This document shows positions 46,351 through 54,858 of a stretch of DNA of 64,000 nucleotides, in pieces (position 1 is the stretch's first letter; every line of letters begins with the position of its first letter). Below the pieces are notes generated by a model, which worked only from the letters and a program-made list of their open reading frames with translations, was not told where the DNA came from and ran no database searches. Position numbers and translations under genes: made by a program. Source of the stretch: Methylosinus sp. H3A (GTDB lineage Bacteria > Pseudomonadota > Alphaproteobacteria > Rhizobiales > Beijerinckiaceae); NCBI RefSeq assembly GCF_015709455.1, contig NZ_JADNQW010000005.1:1-64000 (forward strand), given 5' to 3'.

Positions 46351-46692
46351 ATGGCTAAGCATGATCCAGATCTCTCGCTGCTCTTCCACGCTCTGGCCGA
46401 TCCGACCCGTCGATCGATCCTGACTCGACTCGCCGAAAGGCCCGCGCGGGTGACGGACTTGGCAGGCCCCACGGGCCTGCGTCTGCCCACGGTGATGCGG
46501 CACATTTCCGTGCTGGAGGAGGCAGGGTTGATCACCACGTCCAAGGACGGGCGGATACGCACCTGCGCCATCGTGCCCGAGGCCCTGGATCCGGCGCGGA
46601 CATGGCTCGATGAACAGCGAACGATCTGGGAAGCTCGGCTCGACCGCTTGGACGCATTTGTGACGAACGTGATGAAGGAGCGCGCGAAATGA
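46351..46692 (+). CDS. ArsR-type regulator
   Basis: 113 residues. Winged helix LFHALADPTRRSILTRLAERPARVTDLAGPTGLRLPTVMRHISVLEEAGLI; no metal-binding Cys pairs, and the C-terminus (TWLDEQRTIWEARLDRLDAFV) matches the ArsR subgroup encoded beside SRPBCC/AHSA1 proteins. Overlaps that gene by 4 bp. The motif TTAGTTGCAT spans the start codon, as is often seen at promoters of this group; binding not shown. Confidence 0.88.
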   Translation: MAKHDPDLSLLFHALADPTRRSILTRLAERPARVTDLAGPTGLRLPTVMRHISVLEEAGLITTSKDGRIRTCAIVPEALDPARTWLDEQRTIWEARLDRLDAFVTNVMKERAK

Positions 46693-47666
46693 CATTGAAC
46701 TCGGATCCGAGCACCCCGACACCTGTGGGACCCGATGACAGGAGGCGCCGTTTTGCGACACTGACCTTCGAGCGCGACGTGGCCGCGCCCTCCTCGGCGC
46801 TGTGGCAGGTTTGGACGGCGCCGGCCGCGCGGGCGATCTGGGCCGCCCCCACGCCCTCGGTCACGGTGGAGTTCTTGGAGGCCGACACCAGGGTGGGCGG
46901 ACGCGAGGTCTCGCTGTGCAAGGTCGAGGGCGAGCCGGACATCCGCTGCGAGAACGGCTGGCTGGAGTTGCAGCCGGCGGTATGCAGCGTGAACTACGAG
47001 GTGGTCTCGTCCGGGGGCGTGACGCAATCGGTAGCGCTGGTGACGGCGGACATCTCAGACGCGGGCGAGCGCAGCCGGCTGATCGTGACGGTGCAGCTTT
47101 CATCGCTGGCCGGGGATATGGAGGCGGGCTACCGACAGGGTTTCGGCGCTGGACTGGACAATCTCACGGGCGTGGCCGAGCGGACCATGGTGCTGCAGCG
47201 AGTGATACAGGCGCCGCGAACCATTGTCTGGAGCGCGTGGATGAACCCTGAGACGCTGCCGCAATGGTGGGGGCCGGACGGGTTCTCCTGCCGAACGACG
47301 AGGATCGACCTGCGAACGGGCGGCGAATGGGTGTTCGACATGATCGGGCCTGACGGCACGGTCTTCCCGAACCACCATCTCTATGGCGAGGTCCGGCCCG
47401 AGGAGAGGATTGGTTATATGCTGCTATGGGGCGAGAACGGGCCGAAGCATGCCGACGCCTGGGTCTCGTTCGAGGATCAGGACGGGGCGACGAGGGTTAC
47501 GCTGGGCATGGTATTGAGCACGGCTGCCGAGTTTCGGGAGGCAAAGGCCTTCGGCGCTGTGGAACTGGGACTGCAAACTCTGGGCAAACTGGAGCGCTTC
47601 GTCACGTCGCGACCATCGAGGCGACCGCGCGAGGGTCGTATAGACGGCGAATTTCCAACCAGATGA
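46689..47666 (+). CDS. Tandem SRPBCC (AHSA1) domain protein
   Basis: 325 residues with two START-like AHSA1 domains: residues about 20-150 (FERDVAAPSSALWQVWTAPAARAIWAAP) and about 160-310 (LQRVIQAPRTIVWSAWMNPETLPQWWGPDGFSC...DMIGPDGTVFPNHHLYGEVRPEERI). Most family members have one domain. Proposed role: binding a hydrophobic ligand; encoded directly after its ArsR regulator. Confidence 0.85.
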   Translation: MTLNSDPSTPTPVGPDDRRRRFATLTFERDVAAPSSALWQVWTAPAARAIWAAPTPSVTVEFLEADTRVGGREVSLCKVEGEPDIRCENGWLELQPAVCSVNYEVVSSGGVTQSVALVTADISDAGERSRLIVTVQLSSLAGDMEAGYRQGFGAGLDNLTGVAERTMVLQRVIQAPRTIVWSAWMNPETLPQWWGPDGFSCRTTRIDLRTGGEWVFDMIGPDGTVFPNHHLYGEVRPEERIGYMLLWGENGPKHADAWVSFEDQDGATRVTLGMVLSTAAEFREAKAFGAVELGLQTLGKLERFVTSRPSRRPREGRIDGEFPTR

Positions 47667-47784
47667 CGCCGCGGCGATTATCGAACCGTTGATGACGAGG
47701 GCATGGCCGCGATGAAGACGGCGCTCGATCGATAAGCGATCAAAGTGCCGCCTCGGCGCTTCGACCGTGTTGTGCAAGTTATTT

Positions 47785-47801
47785 ACTCTGTGCTACAGAG
47801 T
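47785..47801. promoter_or_regulatory. 17-bp palindromic operator
   Basis: ACTCTGT-GCT-ACAGAGT, perfect 7-bp arms, 23 bp upstream of the ATG of the membrane-protein gene. TTGTGC upstream and the AT-rich TTATTTA next to it could be the promoter. Probable site of the winged-helix regulator encoded two genes downstream. Confidence 0.6.
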
Positions 47802-47824
47802 CCTCTACAAACACGGAGCCTCTC

Positions 47825-48387
47825 ATGGGCGACACACGTGACGGAGCCGCTGGTTCGCTCGCCCAGATCGCCATTGTCGAGCGGCGGACCAGAGCGGCGT
47901 TGGCGTATCGTCGTGCTGGCGCGTTCTTGATCCTCTGGGGCGTGTTGGTCGCCGTAGGAGCGGGAATCTCCCCGGCGCATCCGGACCAAACTGAGGCAAT
48001 CTGGTACGGCGTCGACGCGGCCGGTCTTCTCGGGACCGCCGCAATCACGCTCTATCGACGCCGCATCGGGACGTTTGACGCGCGGGCTGGCGGACCATCG
48101 TCGGTTTTCTCGTTCTGGGCGCCTATGGCGTCGCATGGTCATATCTTCTGGCACCGGCCGGCCATGATCGCCTCGCGGTCTTTTGGGCGACGCTGATGAT
48201 GTTGGGCTATGTCATCGCCGGCCTTTGGCAAGAACCGCTTTTCGCCGTTCTCGGACTCGTCGGAACAGCGATGAGCTTCGCAGCTTTCCTGTTCGCGGGA
48301 GCATGGCTGCACGCATGCGCGACATATGTCGTCGCCTTCGTGCTCGGCGGCTTCTGGCTGTATCGACACGGCGTCGGCGAGCGATGA
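47825..48387 (+). pseudogene. Frameshifted membrane-protein gene
   Basis: The frame from ATG 47825 encodes a cytoplasmic start and two helices (RRAGAFLILWGVLVAVGAG, VDAAGLLGTAAITLY), then switches near 48085-48095: the continuation RTIVGFLVLGAYGVAWSYLL...FWATLMMLGYVIAGLWQEP...FLFAGAWLHACATYVVAFVL lies in another frame and ends at 48387. Together a ~187-residue protein with six helices. One base appears missing. It overlaps the downstream regulator by 4 bp. Confidence 0.7.
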
Positions 48388-48734
48388 AGCCCAACGAAAT
48401 AATTCACCAGTCGATGCGCCTTCGGATCATGGCGTCGCTCAACGTCCTCGGGCCGGGCGAGTGGATCGAATTCACCCGTTTGCGCGCGATCGTCGGCGCG
48501 ACAGACGGGAATCTCGGCGCGCATCTCGAAACGCTCGGGCAAGCAGGATATGTGGCCGTCGAAAAGAAATTCATCGGCAAGAAGCCGCAGACCCGCGTGC
48601 GCGCGACGAGCGTCGGGCGCCGCGCGTTTTCGGCCCATGTCGCCTATTTGCGGGCGCTGCTCGACGAGCCGGCCCGCGCCGATCCGACGGATGGCGCGCA
48701 AAGCTCACGACATTGGAGCAAGACCGATGGCTGA
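48384..48734 (+). CDS. Winged-helix transcriptional regulator
   Basis: 116 residues. Small winged helix of the kind found in HTH_27/MarR-like regulators: MRLRIMASLNVLGPGEWIEFTRLRAIVGATDGNLGAHLETLGQAGYVAVEKKFIGKKPQTRVRATSVGRRAF. Such genes usually sit after a multi-helix membrane protein, as here, and control their own operon. The 17-bp palindrome upstream is the probable site. Confidence 0.87.
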   Translation: MKPNEIIHQSMRLRIMASLNVLGPGEWIEFTRLRAIVGATDGNLGAHLETLGQAGYVAVEKKFIGKKPQTRVRATSVGRRAFSAHVAYLRALLDEPARADPTDGAQSSRHWSKTDG

Positions 48735-49287
48735 ACATTCCGTGTGCCCCTGGTGGGTGGGCTATTTGCTCGCGAGCCCCCTTCGCAGGCTGCTTCAAGA
48801 TCCCGCTCTCATCCTGGCGCCCTATGTGCGCGCCGGAATGACCGTGCTCGAGCCCGGTCCGGGAATGGGTTTTTTCACGCTCGAGGCCGCGCGCATGGTC
48901 GGCCCCGCCGGCCATGTCATCGCGGTGGACGCGCAACCGAAGATGATCGACGGATTGAGGCGCCGAGCGCAAAGAGCAGGTCTGCTCGATCGTATAGACG
49001 CTCGTGTCTGTCCGACAGATTCGATGGCTCTGAACGACCTGGATAGCTCGGTCGATTTCACTTTCGCTTTCGCCGTCGTGCATGAGACGCCTTCGGCCGA
49101 ACGTTTCTTCGCCGAAACGGCGAGGGCCATGAAGAAGGGCGCCGATCTTCTGCTCGCCGAACCCGCCGGTCACGTCGGCGAAGCCGAGTTCGAGGGAGAG
49201 CTCTCGGCCGCCACCGCGAATGGTCTGAAGCTCGTCGATCGTCCTTCCATAAAGCGTTGCGTCGCCGCGCTCCTGGAAAAGGAATGA
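48727..49287 (+). CDS. Class I SAM-dependent methyltransferase
   Basis: 186 residues, Rossmann-like fold with motif I VLEPGPGMGFFTLEAARMV, motif II VIAVDAQPKMIDGL, and FTFAFAVVHETPS at motif III-IV. N-terminal ENS-like MAEHSVCPWWVGYLLASPLRRLLQDP is found in a family often called methyltransferase domain 11/UbiE-like. Overlaps the regulator by 8 bp. Substrate unknown. Confidence 0.87.
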   Translation: MAEHSVCPWWVGYLLASPLRRLLQDPALILAPYVRAGMTVLEPGPGMGFFTLEAARMVGPAGHVIAVDAQPKMIDGLRRRAQRAGLLDRIDARVCPTDSMALNDLDSSVDFTFAFAVVHETPSAERFFAETARAMKKGADLLLAEPAGHVGEAEFEGELSAATANGLKLVDRPSIKRCVAALLEKE

Positions 49288-50117
49288 GCAGAGCGATGAG
49301 CATGGCAATCCGGACGTCGGCTCTCCGCCGTCGGCTCGCGAGACCTCATGGCGCCGCGAGCGCGCCAACCCGCGTGGCGCGCGAGGCGACGGCCGCGCTC
49401 GCATTCGCGGCGTCTCTTTGCGCGTCCTGCCCGATGTCGGACGACACGCGTGCGGGCGGCGCGACGGACGGAATTGCAGTTTCTGAAAATGTCGAGATGG
49501 ATGACGGCGCGCGCCTCTATCTCGAGGCGCGTGGCGATCACGCGAACGCCCCTCTCATGATCTGGCTGCACGGCGGCCCAGGAGGTGCCGAACGCCCCCT
49601 GCTCCGCTATTTCGACGGCGGCCTCGAACGCCGCCTCCTCGTCGCTTATTATGACCAGCGCGGCGCCGGCAGGTCATTCGATCCAGCGACGCCTGCGGCT
49701 TCGCTCGACATCGCGCGCCATGTCGCGGACCTCGACCGCATCGTCGATCATTTGCAATCGCGACACCGCCATGATCGCATTCTCCTCGTCGGCCATTCCT
49801 GGGGAGCAGCCCTGGGAATGCTGTTCGCCGAGGCTCACCCGGAGAAAGTCGCCGGCGTCGTCTGCGTCGCGCCGGTCGTCTCGCCCGCCGAACAACATAG
49901 GCGCGAATATGCGTACGACGTGGCGGAAGCCGCGCGGCGCGATGACAAAAACGCTCAGCGCGAGCTTTTCGAGATCGGCCCGCCGCCATATCGAACGTCG
50001 CGCCCTGTGATCCGTCTGCAGCGCGTCACCGAGCGCTATCGTGGAGTCGAATCGTTCCGCGCGTGCGGCGATTTCGAGCGCCTCGTCGGCCGCTCTGATC
50101 TAGCACGAGAGCCATAG
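49284..50117 (+). CDS. Truncated alpha/beta hydrolase (prolyl aminopeptidase-like)
   Basis: 277 residues. The N-terminal catalytic half matches proline iminopeptidases: HGGPGG oxyanion motif, YYDQRGAGRS, nucleophile GHSWGAAL. The protein then stops at GRSDLAREP, before the family's lid ends and before the catalytic Asp and His, so it is about 100 residues short and probably inactive. ATG overlaps the methyltransferase TGA. The N-terminus has a signal-like ALAFAASLCASC. Confidence 0.7.
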   Translation: MSRAMSMAIRTSALRRRLARPHGAASAPTRVAREATAALAFAASLCASCPMSDDTRAGGATDGIAVSENVEMDDGARLYLEARGDHANAPLMIWLHGGPGGAERPLLRYFDGGLERRLLVAYYDQRGAGRSFDPATPAASLDIARHVADLDRIVDHLQSRHRHDRILLVGHSWGAALGMLFAEAHPEKVAGVVCVAPVVSPAEQHRREYAYDVAEAARRDDKNAQRELFEIGPPPYRTSRPVIRLQRVTERYRGVESFRACGDFERLVGRSDLAREP

Positions 50118-50236
50118 TGTACTGGTGCTCCGGAGCATCTAGGCACGAGCGTCGAAGCAAGTGTTACTGAGGCAGGCCGAAGCTGGGCGTTCAAAAAACC
50201 AACGTCTCCCAAGCCTTTCCCGATAAGGAACGAGCG

Positions 50237-50671
50237 ATGAAAATTTCCACGCCGGCATTTCGCGCACACCCGCCGGAGTCGGCCGCGCCGAGGGTTGCCG
50301 AAAAACCACAGAGCGCTGGCTCCTTTGAGTCGTACTTTGCAGAAGCGCAAGTAACGCCTGCCAAGGTTAATGCATCACGGGCATGGAGGGTCGGCCAGCC
50401 GGACTTTGCTAACATAGCCAAGGCTGAATATGTGGCGTGGGGTAAGAGCAAGTTCGAGCAAGGCGAAATCACGCTCGATGATCTGTTTCAAATTCAGTTC
50501 GCCGGCGGGGATTTCGATGGAAGCGTTTCCTCCGATACGGGAAAGCACGACTTCGTGGCATTTTTCAATGCCCTGATCGAGAACGAAATCAAAGCACGTC
50601 GGGCGTCGGATCCGCAGTCGATGATCCCCGCGTATCGTCACGTTTTGGCGTCGATGTCGCGGGACGTTTGA
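50237..50671 (+). CDS. Hypothetical protein
   Basis: 144 residues, no signal peptide, no recognised family. A Pro/Ala-rich N-terminus is followed by a mixed alpha/beta region (PDFANIAKAEYVAWGKSKFEQGEITLDDLFQIQ). AAGGAACGAG lies just upstream of the ATG, which supports translation. It ends 2 bp before the lipoprotein hydrolase gene. Confidence 0.6.
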   Translation: MKISTPAFRAHPPESAAPRVAEKPQSAGSFESYFAEAQVTPAKVNASRAWRVGQPDFANIAKAEYVAWGKSKFEQGEITLDDLFQIQFAGGDFDGSVSSDTGKHDFVAFFNALIENEIKARRASDPQSMIPAYRHVLASMSRDV

Positions 50672-50673
50672 GG

Positions 50674-51537
50674 ATGACGGTCGAGGATAAGCGCAAGCGA
50701 GAGAAAGCGGTGCGAGACACACCACGCATTCGACGCTCCGGCCGTATCGTCGCGACACTTCTCCTCGCAATCGCATTCGGCAGCTGCGCCTCGATGGACG
50801 GCGTCCCCACGTCGGTCCTCGCCGAGAGAAAGGTCGAGCACGTCGTCACAGGAAAGGGCATGCCGGCCGTTGTGTTCGAAAACGGGCTCGGCGGTCGATT
50901 GGAGTGGTGGTCGAAGGTTCTGCCGGACATCGCGACGGAAACCACCGTCTTCGCCTACAATCGTCCCGGCATCGGCGCGAGTGCGCCGGCGACGACGCCG
51001 CGCGACGGCGTCACCGTCGTCGAGGAACTCCGCGCAACGCTTCGGGCCAGAGGAATCGCACCGCCCTATGTGCTGGTCGGCCATTCCATCGGCGGTCTTT
51101 ACGTCCAACTCTATGCACGCCGTCATCCCAACGAAGTGGCCGGCCTCGTGCTGGTCGATTCGACGCATCCGGAGCAGTTGAGCGGCGCCGGCGCGCGCGA
51201 GAAATGGCCGGTTTTGGTCAAGCTCGCCATCGACGTGGCGTCTCCCGGAGTCGCGCAGGAAGAGCTGGCCTCCCTGCCGGCGACCGGCGCGGCGCTCGTC
51301 GCCTTGCCGCCGTTCACCGGAAAGCCAGTCACGATCCTCAGCGCTGCCAAGCCCATGAGCGAGAGCTCCGAACTCGCTCGTGACAGCAACGCGAAGCGGA
51401 TCGACATTCTCCGCCTCAATCCCGGCGCCCGCCAAGTGTGGGTCGACAGCGGTCACGCCATTCCGCTCGAGAAGCCGGAGGCAGTCGTCACCGCGATCCG
51501 CGAGATCCTATCGACCCTGCGCCGCCGCGACCGCTGA
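50674..51537 (+). CDS. Lipoprotein alpha/beta hydrolase
   Basis: 287 residues. Basic N-terminus then a signal helix with lipobox-like IAFGSC (residues about 28-38). Alpha/beta-hydrolase core: FENGLGGRLEWW, YNRPGIGAS, nucleophile LVGHSIGGLY, acid VLVDSTHP, base SGHAIPLEKPE, so a complete Ser-Asp-His set. Periplasmic or outer-membrane-anchored esterase or lactonase by inference. I start at ATG 50674, after AGG; a TTG is also in frame. Confidence 0.82.
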   Translation: MTVEDKRKREKAVRDTPRIRRSGRIVATLLLAIAFGSCASMDGVPTSVLAERKVEHVVTGKGMPAVVFENGLGGRLEWWSKVLPDIATETTVFAYNRPGIGASAPATTPRDGVTVVEELRATLRARGIAPPYVLVGHSIGGLYVQLYARRHPNEVAGLVLVDSTHPEQLSGAGAREKWPVLVKLAIDVASPGVAQEELASLPATGAALVALPPFTGKPVTILSAAKPMSESSELARDSNAKRIDILRLNPGARQVWVDSGHAIPLEKPEAVVTAIREILSTLRRRDR

Positions 51538-51814
51538 AAGGAAGGCGGCCATGACCCTCGGCCAGAGCCCGGCGAACCCGTACGCTGGCGCTGGCTCATG
51601 ATGGGTCGGACACGCGGAAGAGAACTGCAGGAATGACGCCGCTCGCAAGCACCGGTACATCGTATTCCTTGGTCGGCTTGGTCATTTCCCGTAGCTTGGC
51701 GCGGCAGTCCAATCTCCACAATGGCGGATGCGGACCGGAGTTTTGCCGATCTTCGACAACGAGGCGCCTTCGGACGGCGCCTCATGGCGCGATGCTAAGG
51801 GACTAGGCACGAAA

Positions 51815-52576
51815 ATGACAAGGCATTTACGATTTTCGCCCGGCCTCCTATTTTCCCTCTTCGCGTTTGCATTCCCTGGCGCTGATCGTGCGTCTGCCGA
51901 AGGCGTCTGCCCACCCGGATTTATCCCAGGCGGCGCTATGGTGCCCGGACAAGAAAATGCCGGCTGGACGGGTTGCCTCCATGCCTACGACGTAGACGAT
52001 AGCAACGTGGGACCGAGCAGAGGTGGGGATTCTGGCCCGCCCCCCTTCAATGCCGATGAGTTCCGCGCCCTTCTCCAATGGGAAAAACAAGTCGCGCAGG
52101 AAAACGAAGAGCGTCTGTTGAAGAACAACCCTGTCTTGCGCGAATTGAAGCAAGGCGTATGGAAATTCTCACGCTCGCAGCCGAAAGATCCCCGCCAGAT
52201 CTGCACCGCATCATTCCTCCAATTGAATGGCGGTGTCTTGATCATGGATTGGGCGGGCGAAGCCAAAGGCACGCTCCTCGCCTATTTCGGCGGGGCGATC
52301 CCACCGACCGCGGACATCCGTACCGAAACGGTCAGTCTTACCCAGTCCGGGGAAACCCAGAGGGTTCACGCGTCTCATGCGAGTTTGCCCTGGTCCACAA
52401 AGATCGGAATGGTCATATTCGCCGTCCCCTCCACGCAGGCGCTGCTCAGCTCGATCGAGGAAATGCAGGATTATTCTGTGGAACTGCACGGGCAGGAAGT
52501 TATCCACGGCAAGTGGCACAGCGGCTCTACGGCGCGAAAGTGGTTGAGCAACTGCGTCAGCAAACGTGGAAAATGA
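51815..52576 (+). CDS. Exported protein of unknown function (AEGVCPPGF start)
   Basis: 253 residues. Signal peptide MTRHLRFSPGLLFSLFAFAFPGADRASA, mature N-terminus EGVCPPGFIPGG with further Cys (WTGCLHAY, QICTASF, SNCVSK). Middle helix rich in Glu, then WKFSRSQPKDPRQ and a beta-rich C-terminal domain. The AEG-x-CP-x-G-(F/Y) start recurs in the stub at 52760, showing a local gene family. Function unknown. Confidence 0.65.
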   Translation: MTRHLRFSPGLLFSLFAFAFPGADRASAEGVCPPGFIPGGAMVPGQENAGWTGCLHAYDVDDSNVGPSRGGDSGPPPFNADEFRALLQWEKQVAQENEERLLKNNPVLRELKQGVWKFSRSQPKDPRQICTASFLQLNGGVLIMDWAGEAKGTLLAYFGGAIPPTADIRTETVSLTQSGETQRVHASHASLPWSTKIGMVIFAVPSTQALLSSIEEMQDYSVELHGQEVIHGKWHSGSTARKWLSNCVSKRGK

Positions 52577-52759
52577 ATCACGATGGGAGCGCTTTCGAGG
52601 GACGAGTGGCGCGCGTCATCAAATTTGAAAGGCTGGCCCACCCCGGCCCTTCCCTTGCAGCGGGAGGAAGCATAGGCGCCGCCAGCATTCCCCCGGCAAG
52701 GGGAAGTGTTTAGAGAGAGCGTCATCACCACGCGAGCGCCAGTCCTGAGTAGAGCGAAA

Positions 52760-52858
52760 ATGAATACGTGCATTCTCATATGCCTCATCTCATCGCGTTC
52801 GCCGCGCTCCGCTTTTGCAGAAGGCCGTTGTCCGGATGGCTACTTTCCTAAAAATCTC
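52760..52858 (+). pseudogene. 5' stub of a paralogue of the 51815 gene
   Basis: MNTCILICLISSRSPRSAFAEGRCPDGYFP encodes a short signal peptide plus the same AEG-x-C-P mature start as the 51815 protein, then runs into unrelated sequence. The next gene's ATG at 52836 lies inside it in another frame. Confidence 0.55.
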
Positions 52859-53507
52859 TGCGGGCGTCGCCGCCCGTCTCTTCGTCCTGGCGCTTTTCGC
52901 GCAAACCTCCGCGCGCGGCGCAGAATTGCCTCCGGATGTTCCAACGATGAAAGAGGCGCGCAGATTCCTAATTTCACATACCGACGCCGGATGTGACGAT
53001 ACCGATAACGTGAACCTCATCAAGGATGACCGAATGCTCGTGGCGCGGCGCAGCGGAAAGACCGCCACTGTCATCTACGATCTCCATTGCGAATATTCCG
53101 CCGCCCGGACCCGCGTATTTCTTCAGTGGCGGACTTACCACGGCTACCGGCTGATGCAATTCGCAAAGCCCGTATACGAGCTTCGTTGGGGGGACGACAT
53201 TAGTTCCGAGTTGGCGGAAAAGCCCAGAGCGACGGGATACGAAGTCGCGACCAGACTTCCGAACGGGAAAATCAATCCAAATAATTTGGAAATCACGAGC
53301 TACGACCTTTGGGGTGCCGATCAGGACTCCGGCGAGAATGGGTCATGGCGCTACCAGGAGAATACCGGACAGTATGCCTTGACGTCATTCGAGGTCGATC
53401 CTTACGGCGAACACGGTCTCGAACCGAAGAAAGCCGCCGCACTGAGAGGTAAGCGCTTCGTGCTTTTCCCGATTGAAAAATGCGTGAGCGAGCCGGCCAA
53501 GAAGTGA
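52836..53507 (+). CDS. Exported protein of unknown function
   Basis: 223 residues. Signal peptide MATFLKISAGVAARLFVLALFAQTSARGA. The mature part is beta-rich with DAGCDDTDNVNLIKDD and the C-terminal FVLFPIEKCVSEPAKK; only two or three Cys. No family recognised. The start is inside the preceding stub; an ATG 21 bp upstream is possible. Confidence 0.6.
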   Translation: MATFLKISAGVAARLFVLALFAQTSARGAELPPDVPTMKEARRFLISHTDAGCDDTDNVNLIKDDRMLVARRSGKTATVIYDLHCEYSAARTRVFLQWRTYHGYRLMQFAKPVYELRWGDDISSELAEKPRATGYEVATRLPNGKINPNNLEITSYDLWGADQDSGENGSWRYQENTGQYALTSFEVDPYGEHGLEPKKAAALRGKRFVLFPIEKCVSEPAKK

Positions 53508-53551
53508 ACCACTATCAGAGTCTCGAGCGGCCGTCCGTGACTGGAGCAAGG

Positions 53552-53680
53552 ATGAAACGATTCATTCTCGCCTGCCTCATGACCTTGCGCTGTCGCGCCG
53601 ACGCGAATTGTCTGGTGTTTTCTCCATTGGCGATGTTGAAGGAGCCGCGACGAGATGGTCGACACTTGCATGACTTATAA
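53552..53680 (+). pseudogene. 5' stub of another exported-protein gene
   Basis: MKRFILACLMTLRCRADANCLVF looks like a short signal peptide and cleavage region preceded by GGAGCAAGG, but the frame ends after 42 codons in unrelated sequence. Confidence 0.4.
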
Positions 53681-54350
53681 AATCTCCACCCGGTTCGCTA
53701 TTTTTTTCGCCCTTATCGCGTTGGCGACCGGCGCCTCAATTGAGGCGCTCGCTGCGAGCAGCCCACTCGAAACGTTGCTCTTCGCCTTCGCGCAGGGCAA
53801 GCGGGACAAGGAGATCGCCGCGCTGTCGAACATCGAATGGAAAGGTTTCGCCTATCCCGAGGACTCCGAGAAGGACCTCAGCGTGACTTACCATTTGCTG
53901 GGGCAACTGCGCCTGAGGGGATTTGGCGACGTCGATCTGCCGGTCGGGATCGGCGCGAAAGCAACGAGCAAAAGAGGCAACGAAGGCGACGCCTCGATCG
54001 ACGTCATTTTCCACAGCGCCAAAGGGGCTCGCGGAATAGAGCTTCAGAAGTTTTATCCGAGCAGCAATTATCAGGAAATTCTCCAAAGGCAGCTGAGCGC
54101 CGGGACCGTGACCCTGCTTTCCGACAATTGCAAGACGGACGGATATGGCGATCAGATCGATGACGAACACACTGCCTTTTTCCGGATCAATCTTCTCGCC
54201 GAGCCCAGGCCGATTTTTGTCCGCGCCGGTCGCAATGAGGATGGCGGCAAAAACAGCCCAGGAGAGACGTTCTTTTCCTTCTCTCTGTTCACGCCCGGGA
54301 GCGATATGACGAAGAGATCCTGCGTCACCCGCATCGAGCCGCTTCGATGA
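53670..54350 (+). CDS. Exported protein of unknown function
   Basis: 226 residues. Signal peptide MTYKISTRFAIFFALIALATGASIEALA; then SPLETLLFAFAQGKRDKEIAALSNIEW, a beta-rich middle (YHLLGQLRLRGFGDVDLPVG) and LSDNCKTDGYGDQIDDEHTAFFRI before the C-terminal SCVTRIEPLR. Two Cys. No family recognised. Confidence 0.62.
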   Translation: MTYKISTRFAIFFALIALATGASIEALAASSPLETLLFAFAQGKRDKEIAALSNIEWKGFAYPEDSEKDLSVTYHLLGQLRLRGFGDVDLPVGIGAKATSKRGNEGDASIDVIFHSAKGARGIELQKFYPSSNYQEILQRQLSAGTVTLLSDNCKTDGYGDQIDDEHTAFFRINLLAEPRPIFVRAGRNEDGGKNSPGETFFSFSLFTPGSDMTKRSCVTRIEPLR

Positions 54351-54390
54351 GTTCGTCGCGATTCGGAACACGAACGCAAAGGAGGATGAT

Positions 54391-54816
54391 ATGCGAACAG
54401 CTTTGTTGGCGTCCTTGTTGATCTTGCTTCTCACGGGCGTCGCGAGGCGCGCACTTGCGGTCGATTGCCCGAACGTAGACGTCGACAAGGTCAAGCGCGC
54501 GATTGGCGATTTGTCGGATTTTTACGGCGACGTTCCGTCCTGCCTCGACTGTCAAAGGCAAAGCAAGCCGATCGAGCGGCTGATCTGCCAAAACAGCGGA
54601 TTGAGACTCATGGAAATTCTGGACACCAAGGCCGCCGTCTACGCCTATGAGAACGCCACCAAGACACAGATGGTTCATTCGAAGCCGGATTGCTCCTTCA
54701 TTCGCAAACAGCTTTCCAATAATTGCGCCGACGCGGTTTGTGTTTGCGCAAATTTGAAAGAGCACACGAACGACTCGCGAGGCGGAGAGTCCCCCTATTC
54801 TGGCGAGACTCGTTGA
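54391..54816 (+). CDS. Exported LprI-like (DUF1311) protein
   Basis: 141 residues. Signal peptide MRTALLASLLILLLTGVARRALA; the mature part has PSCLDCQRQSKPIERLICQNSGLRLMEILDTKAAVYAYENA, which follows the LprI/DUF1311 pattern (Cys, then IE-x-x-IC, then L-D-x-x-Y), plus more Cys (DCSF, NNCAD, VCVCANL). Relatives include a mycobacterial lysozyme inhibitor. Ribosome site AAAGGAGG is strong. Confidence 0.7.
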   Translation: MRTALLASLLILLLTGVARRALAVDCPNVDVDKVKRAIGDLSDFYGDVPSCLDCQRQSKPIERLICQNSGLRLMEILDTKAAVYAYENATKTQMVHSKPDCSFIRKQLSNNCADAVCVCANLKEHTNDSRGGESPYSGETR

Positions 54817-54858
54817 TTCGAGTCGAAATCGATCGCAAATCGATGGAGCAGCACGTCT

